Assembly (NCBI GenBank): GCA_011319805.1
Contig: SJRY01000303.1
Span: 1-64,000, forward strand
Source: Macrocybe gigantea
Lineage: Eukaryota; Basidiomycota; Agaricomycetes; Agaricales; Callistosporiaceae
Direction of reading: 5' to 3'
DNA: 64,000 nucleotides
Part shown: positions 24,383 through 36,468 of the stretch, one piece after another
Layout: each line of letters begins with the position of its first letter
How positions within the stretch are numbered: position 1 is the stretch's first letter
Made by a program: the position numbers and the translations under genes
Notes under the pieces: model-generated
The model's input: the letters and a program-made list of their open reading frames with translations, nothing else
What the model was told of the DNA's origin: nothing
Databases searched by the model: none

Positions 24383-24710
24383 CTAGATATCTTTATGGAG
24401 CGTTGATGTGATGCCAAACAGCAGCGGCTGCAGCCATCCTTCGACCATGGGCCGAACAGAGAAGACAACGAGGTGAGATTGATTTATGGTAGAGGAGCGC
24501 CCATCCGAGAGGATCTTCCGACCGATCTCAAGTGCCTGGAAGAGCCTGGCAGGCTGGCAGGGCACAACATTTTTCAGGACCTAGAGGAGCAACGAACGAT
24601 GCCGTACCAAAAAAGGAAATCGATGAAGACGAACGTGCAACGCCGCACACATGCAGGCCCATTGCCTTGTCAAGCATTGTGGCAATTTCTAGCCGGTTTG
24701 TAAATTCCAT
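24383..24710 (-). CDS. Possible small hypothetical gene
   Basis: A two-exon model (24651-24710 and 24383-24580) with clean GT-AG borders gives 85 residues with no recognised domain. It sits in the 1.1-kb stretch 23711-24829 between the LYR gene and the phosphate transporter. The frame continues as open reading on the same strand to about 24140 without a confident join, so a longer or decayed gene is possible. No function proposed. The rest of 23711-24829 shows nothing else I can support. Confidence 0.25.
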
Positions 24711-24829
24711 TTTGGCAGAAGTTAATTCAGATCTCCTTAAATAGCCCGAACCTTGTCTTGGCAAGCTATCGCGGCCTCTCCCTCTATCTCGAACTAGCAC
24801 CCCCCCTCTGCCTGCAGTTTGGGATCATC

Positions 24830-26998
24830 ATGTCCACCGAAAAGGGATCGCACGACGGCTCCGACCCTCAGCTAGCCAAGAACTCTAGGGCCGCTGCGTA
24901 TGCCGTCGACGAGCGTCGTCGCGCTGCCTTGGCAGAAATCGACAATGCCAAGTTTTCGTAAGTCCGGAACCAATGCCTCGAAGGCTTCGACCCCCCTGAG
25001 CGTATCCCAATTCAGATGGTTCCACGCCAAGGTCTGCCTTGTTGCGGGTGTCGGTTTCTTCACCGATGCGTCAGTTGCAGCGAACGGTACTTGGCATCAG
25101 ATCTCGTCGCTGACATCATTTTGGCAGCTATGACATTTTCGCAATCAATATTGCTTCGACCATGCTTGGTTATGTGTATGGCAAGGGTATGCACCTCTAC
25201 AGAACGCCCTTGCGCATAGATTGTTCAACTGCACAACACAGGCCAAAAGCTGTCCCCAAACCAGGACCTTGGTGTTAAAGTCGCTACGCCTATCGGTACT
25301 CTTGTCGGCCAACTGTTGTTCGGGTGGCTTGCAGATATGGTCGGTCGTAAGAGAATGTGTACGTCGCCTCAACCTCCTTTTGATTATCGCCGGTTTTTTC
25401 ACACAGGCCTCACAGATGGTGTCGAACTCATGATCATGATCATCGCCACCTTCGGTCAAGCTCTTTGCGGCAGCGGTCCTGCGGTCCATGTCATCGGTGC
25501 CTTGATCGTCTGGCGCGGCCTGATGGGCGTCGGTATAGGTGGTGACTACCCGCTCAGTGCCGTCATTTCTTCCGAATTCGCCTCTACGCGGATTCGTGGA
25601 CGCATGATGAGTGCCGTGTTTGCTTCCCAAGGCTGGGGTAACTTCAGTGCGTACATCAATCGTATAATGTTCTTGGCAATCAAATGACATGTTTTCGATC
25701 TCGATGTTCTCTAGCTGCGGCTCTCATTGCCATCATTATTGTTTCAGCTTACAAGTCGTCGATCCTTCACGACGGTGATGTCACACATCTTAGGCATGTT
25801 GACTATATGTGGCGCATTCTCATCGGCCTTGGATGCGTTCCCGGTGTTATCGCTCTCTATTTCCGTCTGACAATCCCCGAGACACCTCGTTTCACTATGG
25901 ATATTGAGCGAAACGTGCAACAGGCGTCCGAGGACATCGAGAATGTCCTGACCCGTGGAGACAGCAAGGTCGATCCTGATGCAATCATTCAGCGTGTGGA
26001 GGCTCCTAAAGCCAGTTTGGCTGACTTCCGCGCATATTTTGGCCAATGGAAGAACTTGAAAATCCTTATTGGAACATCCTGGTCCTGGTTTGCTCTGGAC
26101 GCGAGTATTTGTGAATACGCCCATTCTGATTCAGAGTTCTAACTCTTCTGCGTTAGATTGCCTTCTACGGATTGGGTCTTAACTCTTCGATCATTCTCCA
26201 AGCCATCGGTTTCGGTACGCCCCCAACCAAGGGTGTACGAGGTGTCTATGACAATCTCAGAAACATTTGCATTGGCAACCTCATTCTGGCTGTCGCTGGT
26301 TTGATCCCCGGATACTACGCCACCTTCGCTTTTGTCGATTCCTGGGAAGAAAACCCATCCAACTCATGGGCTTCACACTTCTTACCATTTTGTTCATCAT
26401 CATGGGTATGTCACACGCATCGCTTTCGCCGAATAAGCTGTGTCATCTTGTTCCTAGGCTTCGGGTACGACAAGCTCACAGCGACTGCTCCCGCCAAGAA
26501 GGCGTTCGTATTCCTGTACTGTCTTGCCAATTTCTTCCAAAACTTCGGCCCCAACACGACGACTTTCATTGTTCCCGGAGAAGCGTTCCCTACTCGTTAT
26601 CGTTCTACTGGGCACGGCATCTCCGCAGCAAGTGGAAAGCTCGGTGCCATCGTCGCTCAGGTCGGCTTCGCTCGACTCAAGGATATCGGCGGTCCTAGCC
26701 ACTTTGTCAAGCACATGTAAGCCGCCGGTGGTAGTCTTACCGGAACAGAAGCTCAGAACTTATTCGCCCCTTGTCGTCCATCTTTAGCCTAGAAATCTTT
26801 GCGCTCTTCATGCTTACAGGCATTTTCTCCACCCTCCTGATTCCTGAGACGATGAATAGGTCACTTGAAGAGCTCTCGAACGAAGACCAAGAAGGATTCG
26901 TTAAAGGTACGCCTGAGACTCTTCGTTCCAAGCCTGTCAACCAATTGTTGACTTGCCATGCAATCGCTAGGCGTCAAAGCCCTGTAGTCGTTGAATAA
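24830..26998 (+). CDS. PHO84: PHO84-like inorganic phosphate transporter (frame break)
   Basis: High-affinity H+/phosphate symporter of the major facilitator family, plasma membrane. The ATG at 24830 opens MSTEKGSHDG. Blocks in order: GVGFFTDAYDIFAIN, GWLADMVGRKRMYG, GVGIGGDYPLSAVISSEF (phosphate-porter signature), FASQGWGNF, IPETPRFTMDIERN, DIAFYGLGLNSS, GPNTTTFIVPGEAFPTRYR, ASGKLGA, IPETMNRSLEELS. One intron at 26101 looks GC-AG. At GGG 26344-26346 the frame breaks: FVDSW is in one frame and GRKPIQLMGF in the next; one more G gives the expected FVDSWGRKP. The C-terminus is uncertain: a last intron would end the protein at 26987, otherwise at 26998. Expected to be induced by phosphate starvation; no PHO4-like site was singled out. 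Confidence 0.9.
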
Positions 26999-27422
26999 AC
27001 TACACCTCAGTAGTCTGTCCAGGCCTCCGAGCAGAGCTTATTCGTCGTTGCTTCTTTTTTTTTTTGTTCGGTATGTTTATAGGATTCATGATGTTCCTTC
27101 AAAGTCGTTACGATTATCGTCCTTGTCGCATACCCAGCTTCATTTCGTTTCTTACATCATTCCGTGACGCCTGACGTTATTTATTGATCCTGTCAAGGCA
27201 GGTGGACAGAACAAAGACCACTGAAGTTTATGTGCTCAGTAGTTTGCATTCCTAATTTACCTCATCCTCTGCGAAATCAGAAGTCAGCTTGAGTAGATTG
27301 CACTACATCATTGAAAATCAGCCAAGTCAAAGGCGTATTTATGAATTAGAGGAATGTACACAGGGTAGCATGGCACATGATGGATAGCGTTTTATAATTG
27401 CTGTATTGGGTGAACTTTTTAT
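26999..27422. other. Intergenic, convergent 3' ends
   Basis: 3' regions of the phosphate transporter and NOP15-like gene, with a T-rich run near 27055. No gene seen. Confidence 0.65.
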
Positions 27423-28565
27423 TCATTGAGTCACTTTGGCTTTTTCTAGCAACAGATAGAACGTGAGCAAAAGTATTTTACTATCGAGAGATGGCAAACG
27501 GACATAGCTGACTGGGTCAAGGTCATAGATGATGCCGGCTTCTGCTAACTTGCGCTTTCTCTGGTTCTGACGTCTGATCAATCGCCTGCTGACTCGTTTT
27601 TGCTCCTCCTCCGTTCGGGGCTATCAACGTTCAAGGGGTCAGTCAGGTCAAAAATAGATGTAGCTGCGCACGCAAGGGAGCCGAATCTAGAGGGGATCTG
27701 ACCTTGTTGTGCTTTGTCCGCGTGATGCGAGCCTGTGGAACGGCTCTCCATTTCCGATTCGCGCCGACCCAGATCTCAGGATGGACCTCGTCTCTGGGAA
27801 TAACTTTGCACTTCAAGATGTGACCCATGAGAAGATAGTTGTCCATCGTGTCAGCGACAATTTTTGCGACTGGCGCCGAGTCAAACTCTATGAAGGCATA
27901 GTGTTTGGATCGACCGGTCTATAATGTCCAGAAATGAGGTGATGTCAGCGATATCCCATTTCCGGAGGAATACCGGTCGACGGAGAGACTGCACCTTTTT
28001 ATTCCTCGATAGACGCAGGCGCGTAACGTTCCCGAACTGGGAGAAGTAAGCCCGCATTTGGTCTTCATAGAAACCATGAGGCAGTCGCCCAAGGAAGAGA
28101 ACGCCGGGCTCTTCCGCCTGACAAACTGAGGTGACGAAATAGAATGGAATCGTAACGTCAACAACATACGGGTTGCCGTTTAGCCTTCTCCAGCTTTCGC
28201 TTTACTGCAGCATCATCCTTTGCAATGGTCGGCAGTTTTGCGACGTCGATGGGTGGAGGTTCCGTCTCGTCATCTTCATCAGACGAGTCATCGTCCGTCG
28301 AGAATCCATGAAAATGCAGCTCATCGTCCGAGTCGAATTTATCGTCGTCTTCTCTATCCTCTTCGTTGCGATCCTGATGTTGCCCCTCTTCCTCCTCAAC
28401 TTCTCCCCATTTGTCCTCTTCTTCCATCTCATCCTCTTCTTCTGCTTCCTTGGCTTTTTTGGATTTCATGGCCCTCCCTTTTTGGACATCTGCACGCCTC
28501 TTATCTCCACTTGATGAAAGTGTTTTCTTGTCTGTCTTGTTGGACAGCGTTTTGACAGGGGCCAT
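27423..28565 (-). CDS. NOP15: NOP15/NIFK-like nucleolar RRM protein
   Basis: Nucleolar pre-60S ribosome assembly factor with one RNA-recognition motif. Exons: 28170-28565, 27995-28117, 27703-27918, 27423-27620; 310 residues, no frame break. The first 130 residues are highly charged, with long Glu/Asp runs and Ser/Asp clusters. RNP2 is GVLFLGRLP and RNP1 is KHYAFIEF, split by an intron. The block [18 protein letters not shown] and the Lys/Arg-rich tail with the repeated [13 protein letters not shown] pattern are typical of NOP15/NIFK. Divergent from the gene at 28682 (117 bp between starts), so the two probably share a promoter. Confidence 0.9.
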
Positions 28566-28681
28566 GCTGGACACAACGATGCGAGGAAGAGAGGATAAGC
28601 CTGCTGTCGATAGAACGTTGAAACACTGGACGTCACCTTGAAATTTCGCCCAGCGTTGGACAACATACGCAAACAAACAGG

Positions 28682-29721
28682 ATGCATCCGCACTTTGTCA
28701 ATCCACACTCCCTGCCAGAAGATGCAATCAACGTTACACGCAGGGACGCCTTTCCGGACAACGAATCCCTTCAATCCCATGTATTTGATGCAGATCTTGT
28801 CACGCGGTTGACTGCGATCGTTAGGTCCTCCTTGGACTGTGACTACGATGTCAAGCCGACAAAGCGTCTCAAAACAACTCATGAGTCGACATCGTCGACG
28901 GCTGATGATTCAAGCATAGATATAGTTCGTATGTCATCTACGCTCTTCATTCTTATTACCGTTATACAGATGACTGATACGCGACGTTGTCCAGCGTTCC
29001 GGCTGGTTTCTGCAGCGCGACCCCCACAGCTATTGATTTTGACGCCAAAGCCTTCGCCGCAACTGATGCAAGTTCATGAATACGTTCATCAGTTTGAGTT
29101 CGTCTTATGAACGTTTGAACAGAATTCAAGAGCCAGATTATGAAGACGATGAACAAGCATCAAAGATTCGACAAAGCCAAGCTCAGGCGGCGGCAATGGA
29201 GTATAGTCAATTAATCGCAGAGTCCAGACGGCCGAATTCTGTGAGTGCGTAAAGCACGTTTGAGCTCATATACTGACCTCCTTGAAGCGACCAGATTCCT
29301 CCAAAAAGCTGATTCATGCCCAGACCTCAAGTCCAGTGACAGAATGCCGCGCGATCATGGTCTTGGAACGTGATCAACCGCTCAGAAAGACTCGCCCCCG
29401 GTGTCGCCATCAGAGCTATCTCGCTACCCATATTGCAGTACTGGACCTCGTCACTCGACTGGAAACCGGACTCGTGCCACGAAACTGCCCCACGTGGCTA
29501 TCGACTGTAGCCCAGCATCGCAAAAGTCTCATAGACGACGAAAGCGTAAGAAATCCAAAGAACGGCCACAAGCTGTGTTCTGGCGGCCGAATGTTTCCCA
29601 TGGAGGCAAAGGGTTAGGATATGCAATGGGATACCCGTGCAGTGTGTCTGCAAACATCGCATCGCGGCAATATCGGCGGGACACGATGAAAAAGGCAATT
29701 TTGTCACAGCCTCAAGTTTAA
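28682..29721 (+). CDS. Unrecognised basic nuclear-like protein (frame uncertain)
   Basis: An ATG at 28682 opens about 80 residues rich in Asp/Ser; a charged segment EPDYEDDEQASKIRQ and an Ala/Gln helix come next, then a Ser/Pro region and a basic cluster RRRKRKKSKERPQAVFWRP before the stop at 29721. Introns are likely near 28929 (to about 29000), 29241-29287 and 29331-29380. Between about 29030 and 29110 no splice choice joins the frames, so at least one base is probably missing. The bipartite basic cluster suggests nuclear location. I do not recognise the family. Confidence 0.55.
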
Positions 29722-29768
29722 GCGTCATGTATTATGTAATATATTGATTAATTCTACATACTCCAACC

Positions 29769-32670
29769 ATGGCACCCAAGTCTGTGCGGTCTTCAAGCAC
29801 GAGAAAGGGCTATCGTCGTTCTATCAGCTCGTCCTTCTCGTTCGGGCCACGGAACTTGGTCGATTCGTATAGGGACGCGAATACCAGCTCCTTTTCACCT
29901 ACGAACGTTCTGGCAGATCCGAATCGTTCTGTCCTACCTGCTTCGCCATTACGTTCTTCTCCACTTCGCCCACGAAAGCGGAAGGAAAGCACCACCAGTC
30001 GGCCGCCACATCCTCTCGCAAATGATACCACTGACGTGTTTCGAGACTCGGAGGACGATGCTGATGATGAAAGCGAGCAGGAGTGGGGCATGATTGATCG
30101 CATGCGGCTCTGGCGACACGATGCTCTCATGCAGCATCTATATGACACAGCTGCCTTCTGGGGAGACAAGATTTTGAGTTGGACCAGTAAGTCGTCATTC
30201 TTCTGCTATGTTTATAACCCGTCTCAATATCGCAACCGCAAGACGATCCCAACGACGCGTTCTGGCTAGCACAAACCTATTTCATGACACACGAATACTC
30301 TCGTGCAGAGCGTCTTCTTACTCGTCCCTTCTCTACCATTCCTCCGCCGCGGCATTCTTCGCCTTCACCTACGTCCGACGGACAACAGTACAACCTTTTT
30401 TCGTCCGCAAAAGGCAAAGGACGCGAACAAGACCCCCCGCAACAGCCATCGCCAGTCCCCCGTCTGCCAACTGGTCCTGATGCAATGATAGATGTTCCAG
30501 AAGGAATGCAGGATAAGGTTTCGAGGCTGGTGGACATGAGCGTGGCTTGTCGGTATCTGGCTGCTCAATGTCAGGTGGGCACTTCTCCTTACCATCGTCA
30601 TTCCTATGGTCAATCCATAAAATGCGATCCAGATGAGGCAGGGGAATTGGAGTGCTGCAACTGAACTACTTGGAGAAGCAAATCCATTCCGCGATTCCGG
30701 TGTGTAATAAACATGTTTCATGACATCAGAAGAGCACGGCATTGACCCCGTCCTTCGCAGGAAGAAGTGGACCTACTATCCCCAATCTTGATGGCGGTAT
30801 CAAGGTATTATCTGAGATGATTCTATTGCATTATCGAGTCAATCTTACGTTTTCTAAATATTCCACCGGATACTCTAGGTGGAGGCTTCCATGTGTCACC
30901 TTCGTGGTATTCTAATGCTCAAACTCAACCGTGGGGAGCAAGCAAAGCAATGCTTTATGGAGGCATTAGCTCTTGATGTCAAGTGTTACGATGCATTCGA
31001 GCAACTTATCAGCGGGGAAATGATGACCGTAGATGAAGGTATTTCCCCTTCATCGTTCTTGTTAACCATTCATCCATGGATCATTGTTCAGAATGGGAAT
31101 TCGTTCAGGGACTTGCATATTCTCAGCAAACGCCGCAAGATGCGACGTTTGTGCAACTCATTTATACTTCGCGGCTGCGAAAATACAAGCACGCTGCTGA
31201 ACACGCTTTGGCTCGCCAACGCCTAGTGGATGAATTCGGCCTGGGGGACAATCCCGATGTCTTGTTCAGCTTTGCTGATGCTTTGTATGCCAACTTTCGT
31301 TGGGCAGACTGTTATGTCATTACCTCACGGTGAGTTACCATGCATTATAATTGCTAGTTATTTTTATCAACCTATCTAAATAGGATTCTTGGGCTTGTAT
31401 CGATTCACAATGCCACTATGCCATTACATATCGCTTGCATGTATCATCTCTCTCATCTGCACTCCAAACTTTTTGTCCTCGCACACGAAATGGTCGACCG
31501 CGAGCCCGAAAATCCGATCACCTGGTACGCCGTGGGGGTTTGGTACCTTAGTGGTGGCAAATGGAGTCTAGCAAGGCAGTACTTCAGGTATGCTATTTAC
31601 TGATAGAGGCGCATGACGCTGAATGACATGATCATGGCATAGCAAAACATCGTTGATGGATCCCCGCTTCTCACCTGCATGGATTGCTTTTGCCCATACG
31701 TTTGCACTGGAAGGAGAACACGACCATGCCGTTACCGCCTACTCGACGTGTGCAAGATTGTTCACTGGGTATGTAGTTTGAATTTTCATATGTAATTGGC
31801 TCTCGGACATGGTTTCTCAACGAATTGCTCGCTCATGCTCCAAGGTCACATCTACCACTCATGTGCGTGGGCATGGAAAACATCATGCTTTCAAATCACG
31901 CCCTAGCAGATGAGGCATTGAACGCTGCCCATGCAATGTGTGATGGTGACCCGCTACTGTATAACGAACGTGGAGTCATGGCTTTCAATCATGGCAGGTG
32001 AGCAATAGCGTGCACTTGTCCCTTCAGCAGTCAATATATCGATTTCGCGACCGTAGATATGACGAAGCCGCGAAGTTGTTTCAGCAAGCGCTGGATTTGG
32101 CTCAAGTCACGCAGAGTTCACAAAAATCTTGGGCCACAACCTATCTGAACCTGGCGACGTGTTTCCGTAAACTAAAGTGCGTCTAGGCATCGCACGATTG
32201 CGTGTATCTATTGATGTCGGTCTACATGGCAGACGCCTACAAGATGCGAAAAAAACGTATCAAAAAGTCCTAGAACTCGACGCTCGCCACTCTACGGCTC
32301 TGGGTTTCCTTGGACTAGTACACCAATTGACGGGAGAAATCGACCATGCTATAGTCCGATATCACGAGGTATGTCCTTCCACACGTTCATCCGTAGAAAC
32401 AGACCTGTATTTCCTCCATGACAGGCTTTGGCGATCGATCCGATCAACACACATGTACTGGAATTGCTAAATCTCGCTCTAGAAAGCTCATTGAGCCATA
32501 TGCCGGGCCATGATGTCCCTGACTCGAAGGCGAAGGAGCAGAGTAAAAGACAGCTTGATTTCATCATTAAAAGAAGAGATGCCAATGCCAAAGGAAAGGA
32601 GCGAGCAGGTCCAGTGGATGTCTCGCCAGACGTAGGGGACGTCGAGGGCGATGATATGAATGTAGGATAG
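29769..32670 (+). CDS. CDC16: Anaphase-promoting complex subunit CDC16/APC6
   Basis: TPR scaffold subunit of the APC/C ubiquitin ligase, needed for anaphase entry. The gene has about 12 exons and reads in frame to VEGDDMNVG before the stop at 32670. N-terminal 110 residues are Ser/Pro/Arg-rich; the conserved domain starts at [22 protein letters not shown] blocks include [69 protein letters not shown] and [19 protein letters not shown]. The join between NPFRDSG and [10 protein letters not shown] needs an intron of only 28-31 nt (about 30703-30733), or a small sequence error there. Otherwise intact. Confidence 0.93.
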
Positions 32671-32871
32671 TTTGTCAGAGGCCCTGGCACAGGAATCTTT
32701 ACCTCAGCGATGGGTATACCGAAGAGAGGTCCAGTGCGCACCACGTTACCACATAACGCATGTAAGATGACTTCCATCATACCCTCAGCCTTACCATTGT
32801 CCAATTTGGCGTGGATAGATCACGCATCGTGGCGGCTTGCTTGAGAGACCAGGCTCCCATGATCAGAACGA

Positions 32872-34090
32872 TTAGAAATCAAGCGCGTTTCGTACGATGC
32901 GCGAAAGTTCTACGTCGGCCTCCGTCTCAGTAGGTGAGGCTATTCGCCGAAGAGAAATTATCCTATGTTCGAACACTCAGTCCTTGCATAGTCAATAGTC
33001 TTTGAAGACGCCACTCACAAACGACAAGCCTGAAAATAGCGCTTAAGCTAGGACAGGACCCAAGAGTGATTGAATATACACGTGCAATGATATTCGAGAG
33101 CACCAAAGGTATGGGGATGACTATTCCTCCGCCGAAGCGCACAGAATTTCTATTACAAACATCTGTCAGCCTTGCCTCCCAGCTCACTGCACACTCACGA
33201 GAACGAAATCGTGCCAAATGATATGTGCACGATTGTCATGATTACGAATGCGCCAAGCCCTTGACCAACGAAGGCTTTTCCCAGACCTACTTGCAGATCG
33301 CGATTCCGAAAGCAGTGCTATATAGCACATGTATCAAATCAGTCACGTAGGGAGCAGTACTCAGTAGTTTGGCTCACCAGGACGATAATAAACGTGCAGA
33401 GGAAATCCACAAAGAATGCAGACATAAATAAGATCTGTAACTCGTGAATACGGGCGTTCTGTGCATGGTCAAAATGCGGAGCCACGCACGCCGATTTTAT
33501 AGGCTGTGATGAGTGGGCCTGAGCCCGTACCCCTGATACATCCCATCCTGCCTATAATTTCGGTGACAGGGCCGGGTTGCACTAACTCTAGCTATCAGAG
33601 CCTCGCTATTAAAGGTGGAAGAAATCAACCGCGCCCACCATAATCAATATCCGTTGCAAAGACCCAGAGTTCCATCGCCACTAGGAACGCGTAGGCCGGT
33701 GCAAGCAATAGATAGAGTATCGTTTTTCGGCGACCCGTGAATGCCCAGGCCCTGATGACCATTACCGCTGGGAGCAGAAATTCAGTTTTAACTTGATTGA
33801 GACTGTCGAGGGATCCATAAACTTGGGATTTCACCTTGGGAGGTCAATTGCTTTAGGTGAAACACTGATGATGAGATGTCCGCGGAAGAAGGAAAACAAA
33901 ATGTCATACATAGGGTATCATGAAAAGATAAAGCGGCACGACAGCGCGCAGACACAGTTGCCTGTCATGATTCGTGCCAAAGGCCCAGATGAAGACGGGC
34001 CAGCTGACGAGAGGATAGTACCGGCAGCACAGGAACGCAATCTTGACGCAACTCCAACGAGAGCGATGAATCTAAGTGACGTGGGACCAT
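32872..34090 (-). CDS. Multi-pass membrane protein, DUF6533-like (incomplete model)
   Basis: Exons of a seven-helix-type fungal membrane protein: RFIALVG, PLVSWPVFIWAFGTNHDRQLCLR, VMVIRAWAFTGRRKTILYLLL, SAFFVDFLCTFIIVLHCFRNRD, VIPIPLVLSNIIARVY, and a tail SPTETEADVELSRIVRNALDF with stop at 32872. The run NRY-like RFIALVG plus the order of helices is like DUF6533 proteins such as the one at 45116-46781. The frame breaks at 34021-34022 (one more G gives SCAAGYYPLVSW) and possibly near 32960. No start codon was found upstream, so it may be truncated. Role unknown. Confidence 0.5.
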
Positions 34091-35022
34091 TGAATATGTA
34101 TGGATGAGGCAAACGACTACATCCGGCTTGCCAAGTTCAATTCATCATGCAGTCTGCCCTTTCTCGTTATGACAGCTTGGGAAACAGGAAAACAGCTGTC
34201 ATACGCACGAGATTAACCAATCATAGACTTGCAACGCGTCTATAAAACATGAATGGCATTGAATGACACAAAACAAAACATAATTGTTAGGCAAATCCGC
34301 TTACAGACAGCTGGAAAAGTTATATTTTGTTGGTGAGCAGCACATTCAAGCGATCGAGCTGGCGGAAGAGAGGACTGACATGCTAATATATATCGGCCAC
34401 TTCATGACCCATATAATAAGACTCAAACCTCGTTATTCAATAGCAAGGTCGAAAACAAACGTTTGAAGATTCCCTGCCACGATCTCGGCGACTTGGAGAA
34501 TCCCTGACATGACGGAATCAAGGCTATGGGAAGGTACGGGAAGGTACAATGGAGGGACAAGGGAGCGGCGAGAGGCTCTTTAATCTAGGTTATATACAGT
34601 CTGGAAAGCATAGGGAAGAATGTTTGTTTGACCATGACGTCCTTAAGGACGGGCTGCATGCAAGGATCTGTTCTTCAAATGACCTGACTGGTTGCGAAGC
34701 CGGGACAATCCCGAATTTTGTCCACGAACGAGTGGTTCTTCACACAGATAGTCCTGTCAAGCCTGAAGCAGTAACGGAAGCTCTTCTCGTTGATGGCCCT
34801 GCGGCCTCAAAACTCCCATCGGCGAGTTTCGACATAAGAACCGAGACGGCTACCTCCGAACTAATCGTCAACCACATGAAAATTGGAATTGCAAGCACAA
34901 GGCAAAGACAGTCATTAGCTCTGTAGCTTACACTAGTTCCTCTTCTCATGACGTGATGTCAGATGCCGTATACAGACAATACTGTGGCATATCATTCAAC
35001 AAGGATTGGGAATGGTAGATGG
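34091..35022. other. Intergenic, 0.9 kb
   Basis: Between the membrane-protein remnant and the pectate lyase stop. A plus-strand frame of 126 codons (34549-34926) has no motif or splice support. Nothing else seen. Confidence 0.55.
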
Positions 35023-36468
35023 TTAGTTACGCACTGTGCTGTCAGGGCCGCTGCCGACTTTGGTGGGCTCGGCACCGCTGTTGTTTCCATTGTATCTGCG
35101 AGAGGGCGAGGTGTGTTGGTGCCCGTTTTTCCTGCTTACTTATGGAGCTGCTTTACTTACCTCTGGCAAATTGTTTTCACGCTTGTCGCCTTTGTCGTCC
35201 TAATTTTGGCAGTACTAATGTCGGACAGGGTGTGAATGACGATCAGATGAAGTATTATTTCAAGGTGCCACTCACTCTCCGTAGTTACTGCTCGGTTATA
35301 GTGGACCTCAGAAAGACGTGAAAGGAAAAATGCACTCACGAGTTGATGCCAACGAGTTCAGATCCGGAGACTGCCCAGACGTCGTTGATCTACCCAAGGA
35401 TGGGATTCTGGCGAAAGTCCGGGAGGTGCATATCTACCCACCTCAACGGCACGTGTATATTGAGTGCCACAATTTCCGCACTAAGTTTCCCTTTCAGTCG
35501 GATATATGTATGGCGTTAAAGCTATTGCATGTGCTCACGCTGCGGTAGAGTTTGCCAAAGTCTTCAACGTAGAACTGGTAAAGTGCATCAGCAACAAGTC
35601 TCTTAATACGACTTTGGCCCGTACAGAATTGATGATGACTTTTCCACCTCCGTTGTGTTGCACGACTAAGGAACATTATGAGAACCACAGAACAGCTCGC
35701 AAAAATCCATGTACATCACCTTTGTCACTAGCATGCTGTTTGATGGAGTCAATTCAGGCCGTGTATGCAGAATCCTCCGCGAAATTCAAATCACCTTGGC
35801 CTTTTCGCCACATGATCACTATTCAGTCTAATACGTCATTGAGGGAAAAGTACACCTACACCACCGTAATTGATGCGAGAGGTTCCGCTCTTCTGCTTGA
35901 TGGTAATGGCGTCCTCGCAGACATCCTGAGGTGGAAGTGGAAGGTACAACTCTCAATTTTACTGATCTGGTGTCTGAATTATACCGGAAAGCACCTCAAA
36001 GAAGACATGATCCAAAGTACATGATCCTGACGTAGGGATTTAGTTAAGATCTGGACGGGCAAGTAGCCAACAACATAGAGCAAAGATGTTCGTACCCAAG
36101 CAGTGAACACCCTCAGCCTGGTTCGCGCCAATGACGACGCGGCTGAGGGTGGCGCCTTCTTCCAAAAGGAAGACCGCGTCCGAGTCGCCGCCCTCATTCT
36201 GGCCTTGGCAAGCGCCAGAACCCCGGTCGTATCTCGTGTATGCTTGAGCAGGCGTGAAGGTGGTCCCGGCAGCAACCGTAATCGGCTTGCTCAGCGAGCT
36301 GGTCGTGGGCGGAGTAGGAAACACATTGGTTGCGGTGCGGCGCTCCAACCTGGTTTATATTCGAATGAGCAATGGGTCGTAAGCACGACTATAGACAAGG
36401 ACGGCATACGGCTCTGCTGCAACCAAAGTGGCCAGGAATGCGAAAGGCAGGAATGCAGAAGAAAACAT
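35023..36468 (-). CDS. Secreted pectate lyase, polysaccharide lyase family 3
   Basis: PL3 pectate lyase, cleaving de-esterified pectin by beta-elimination outside the cell. Twelve exons close in frame: 36403-36468, 36096-36342, 35995-36026, 35860-35925, 35720-35735, 35625-35665, 35539-35574, 35442-35480, 35340-35389, 35276-35287, 35161-35214, 35023-35095; 243 residues. Signal peptide [17 protein letters not shown]3 blocks in order: FDRG-like [110 protein letters not shown]. The many Cys match the family's disulfide pattern. Exons of 12, 16, 32 and 36 nt hide it from ORF-based searching. No frame break. Confidence 0.92.

Noticed and set aside
28173..28555. Two overlapping hydrophobic or Pro-rich plus-strand frames
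   Set aside because: Antisense of the acidic N-terminus of the NOP15-like protein.
35506..36024. 172-codon plus-strand frame
   Set aside because: Lies across antisense PL3 exons and introns; the spliced minus-strand gene explains the conserved sequence.
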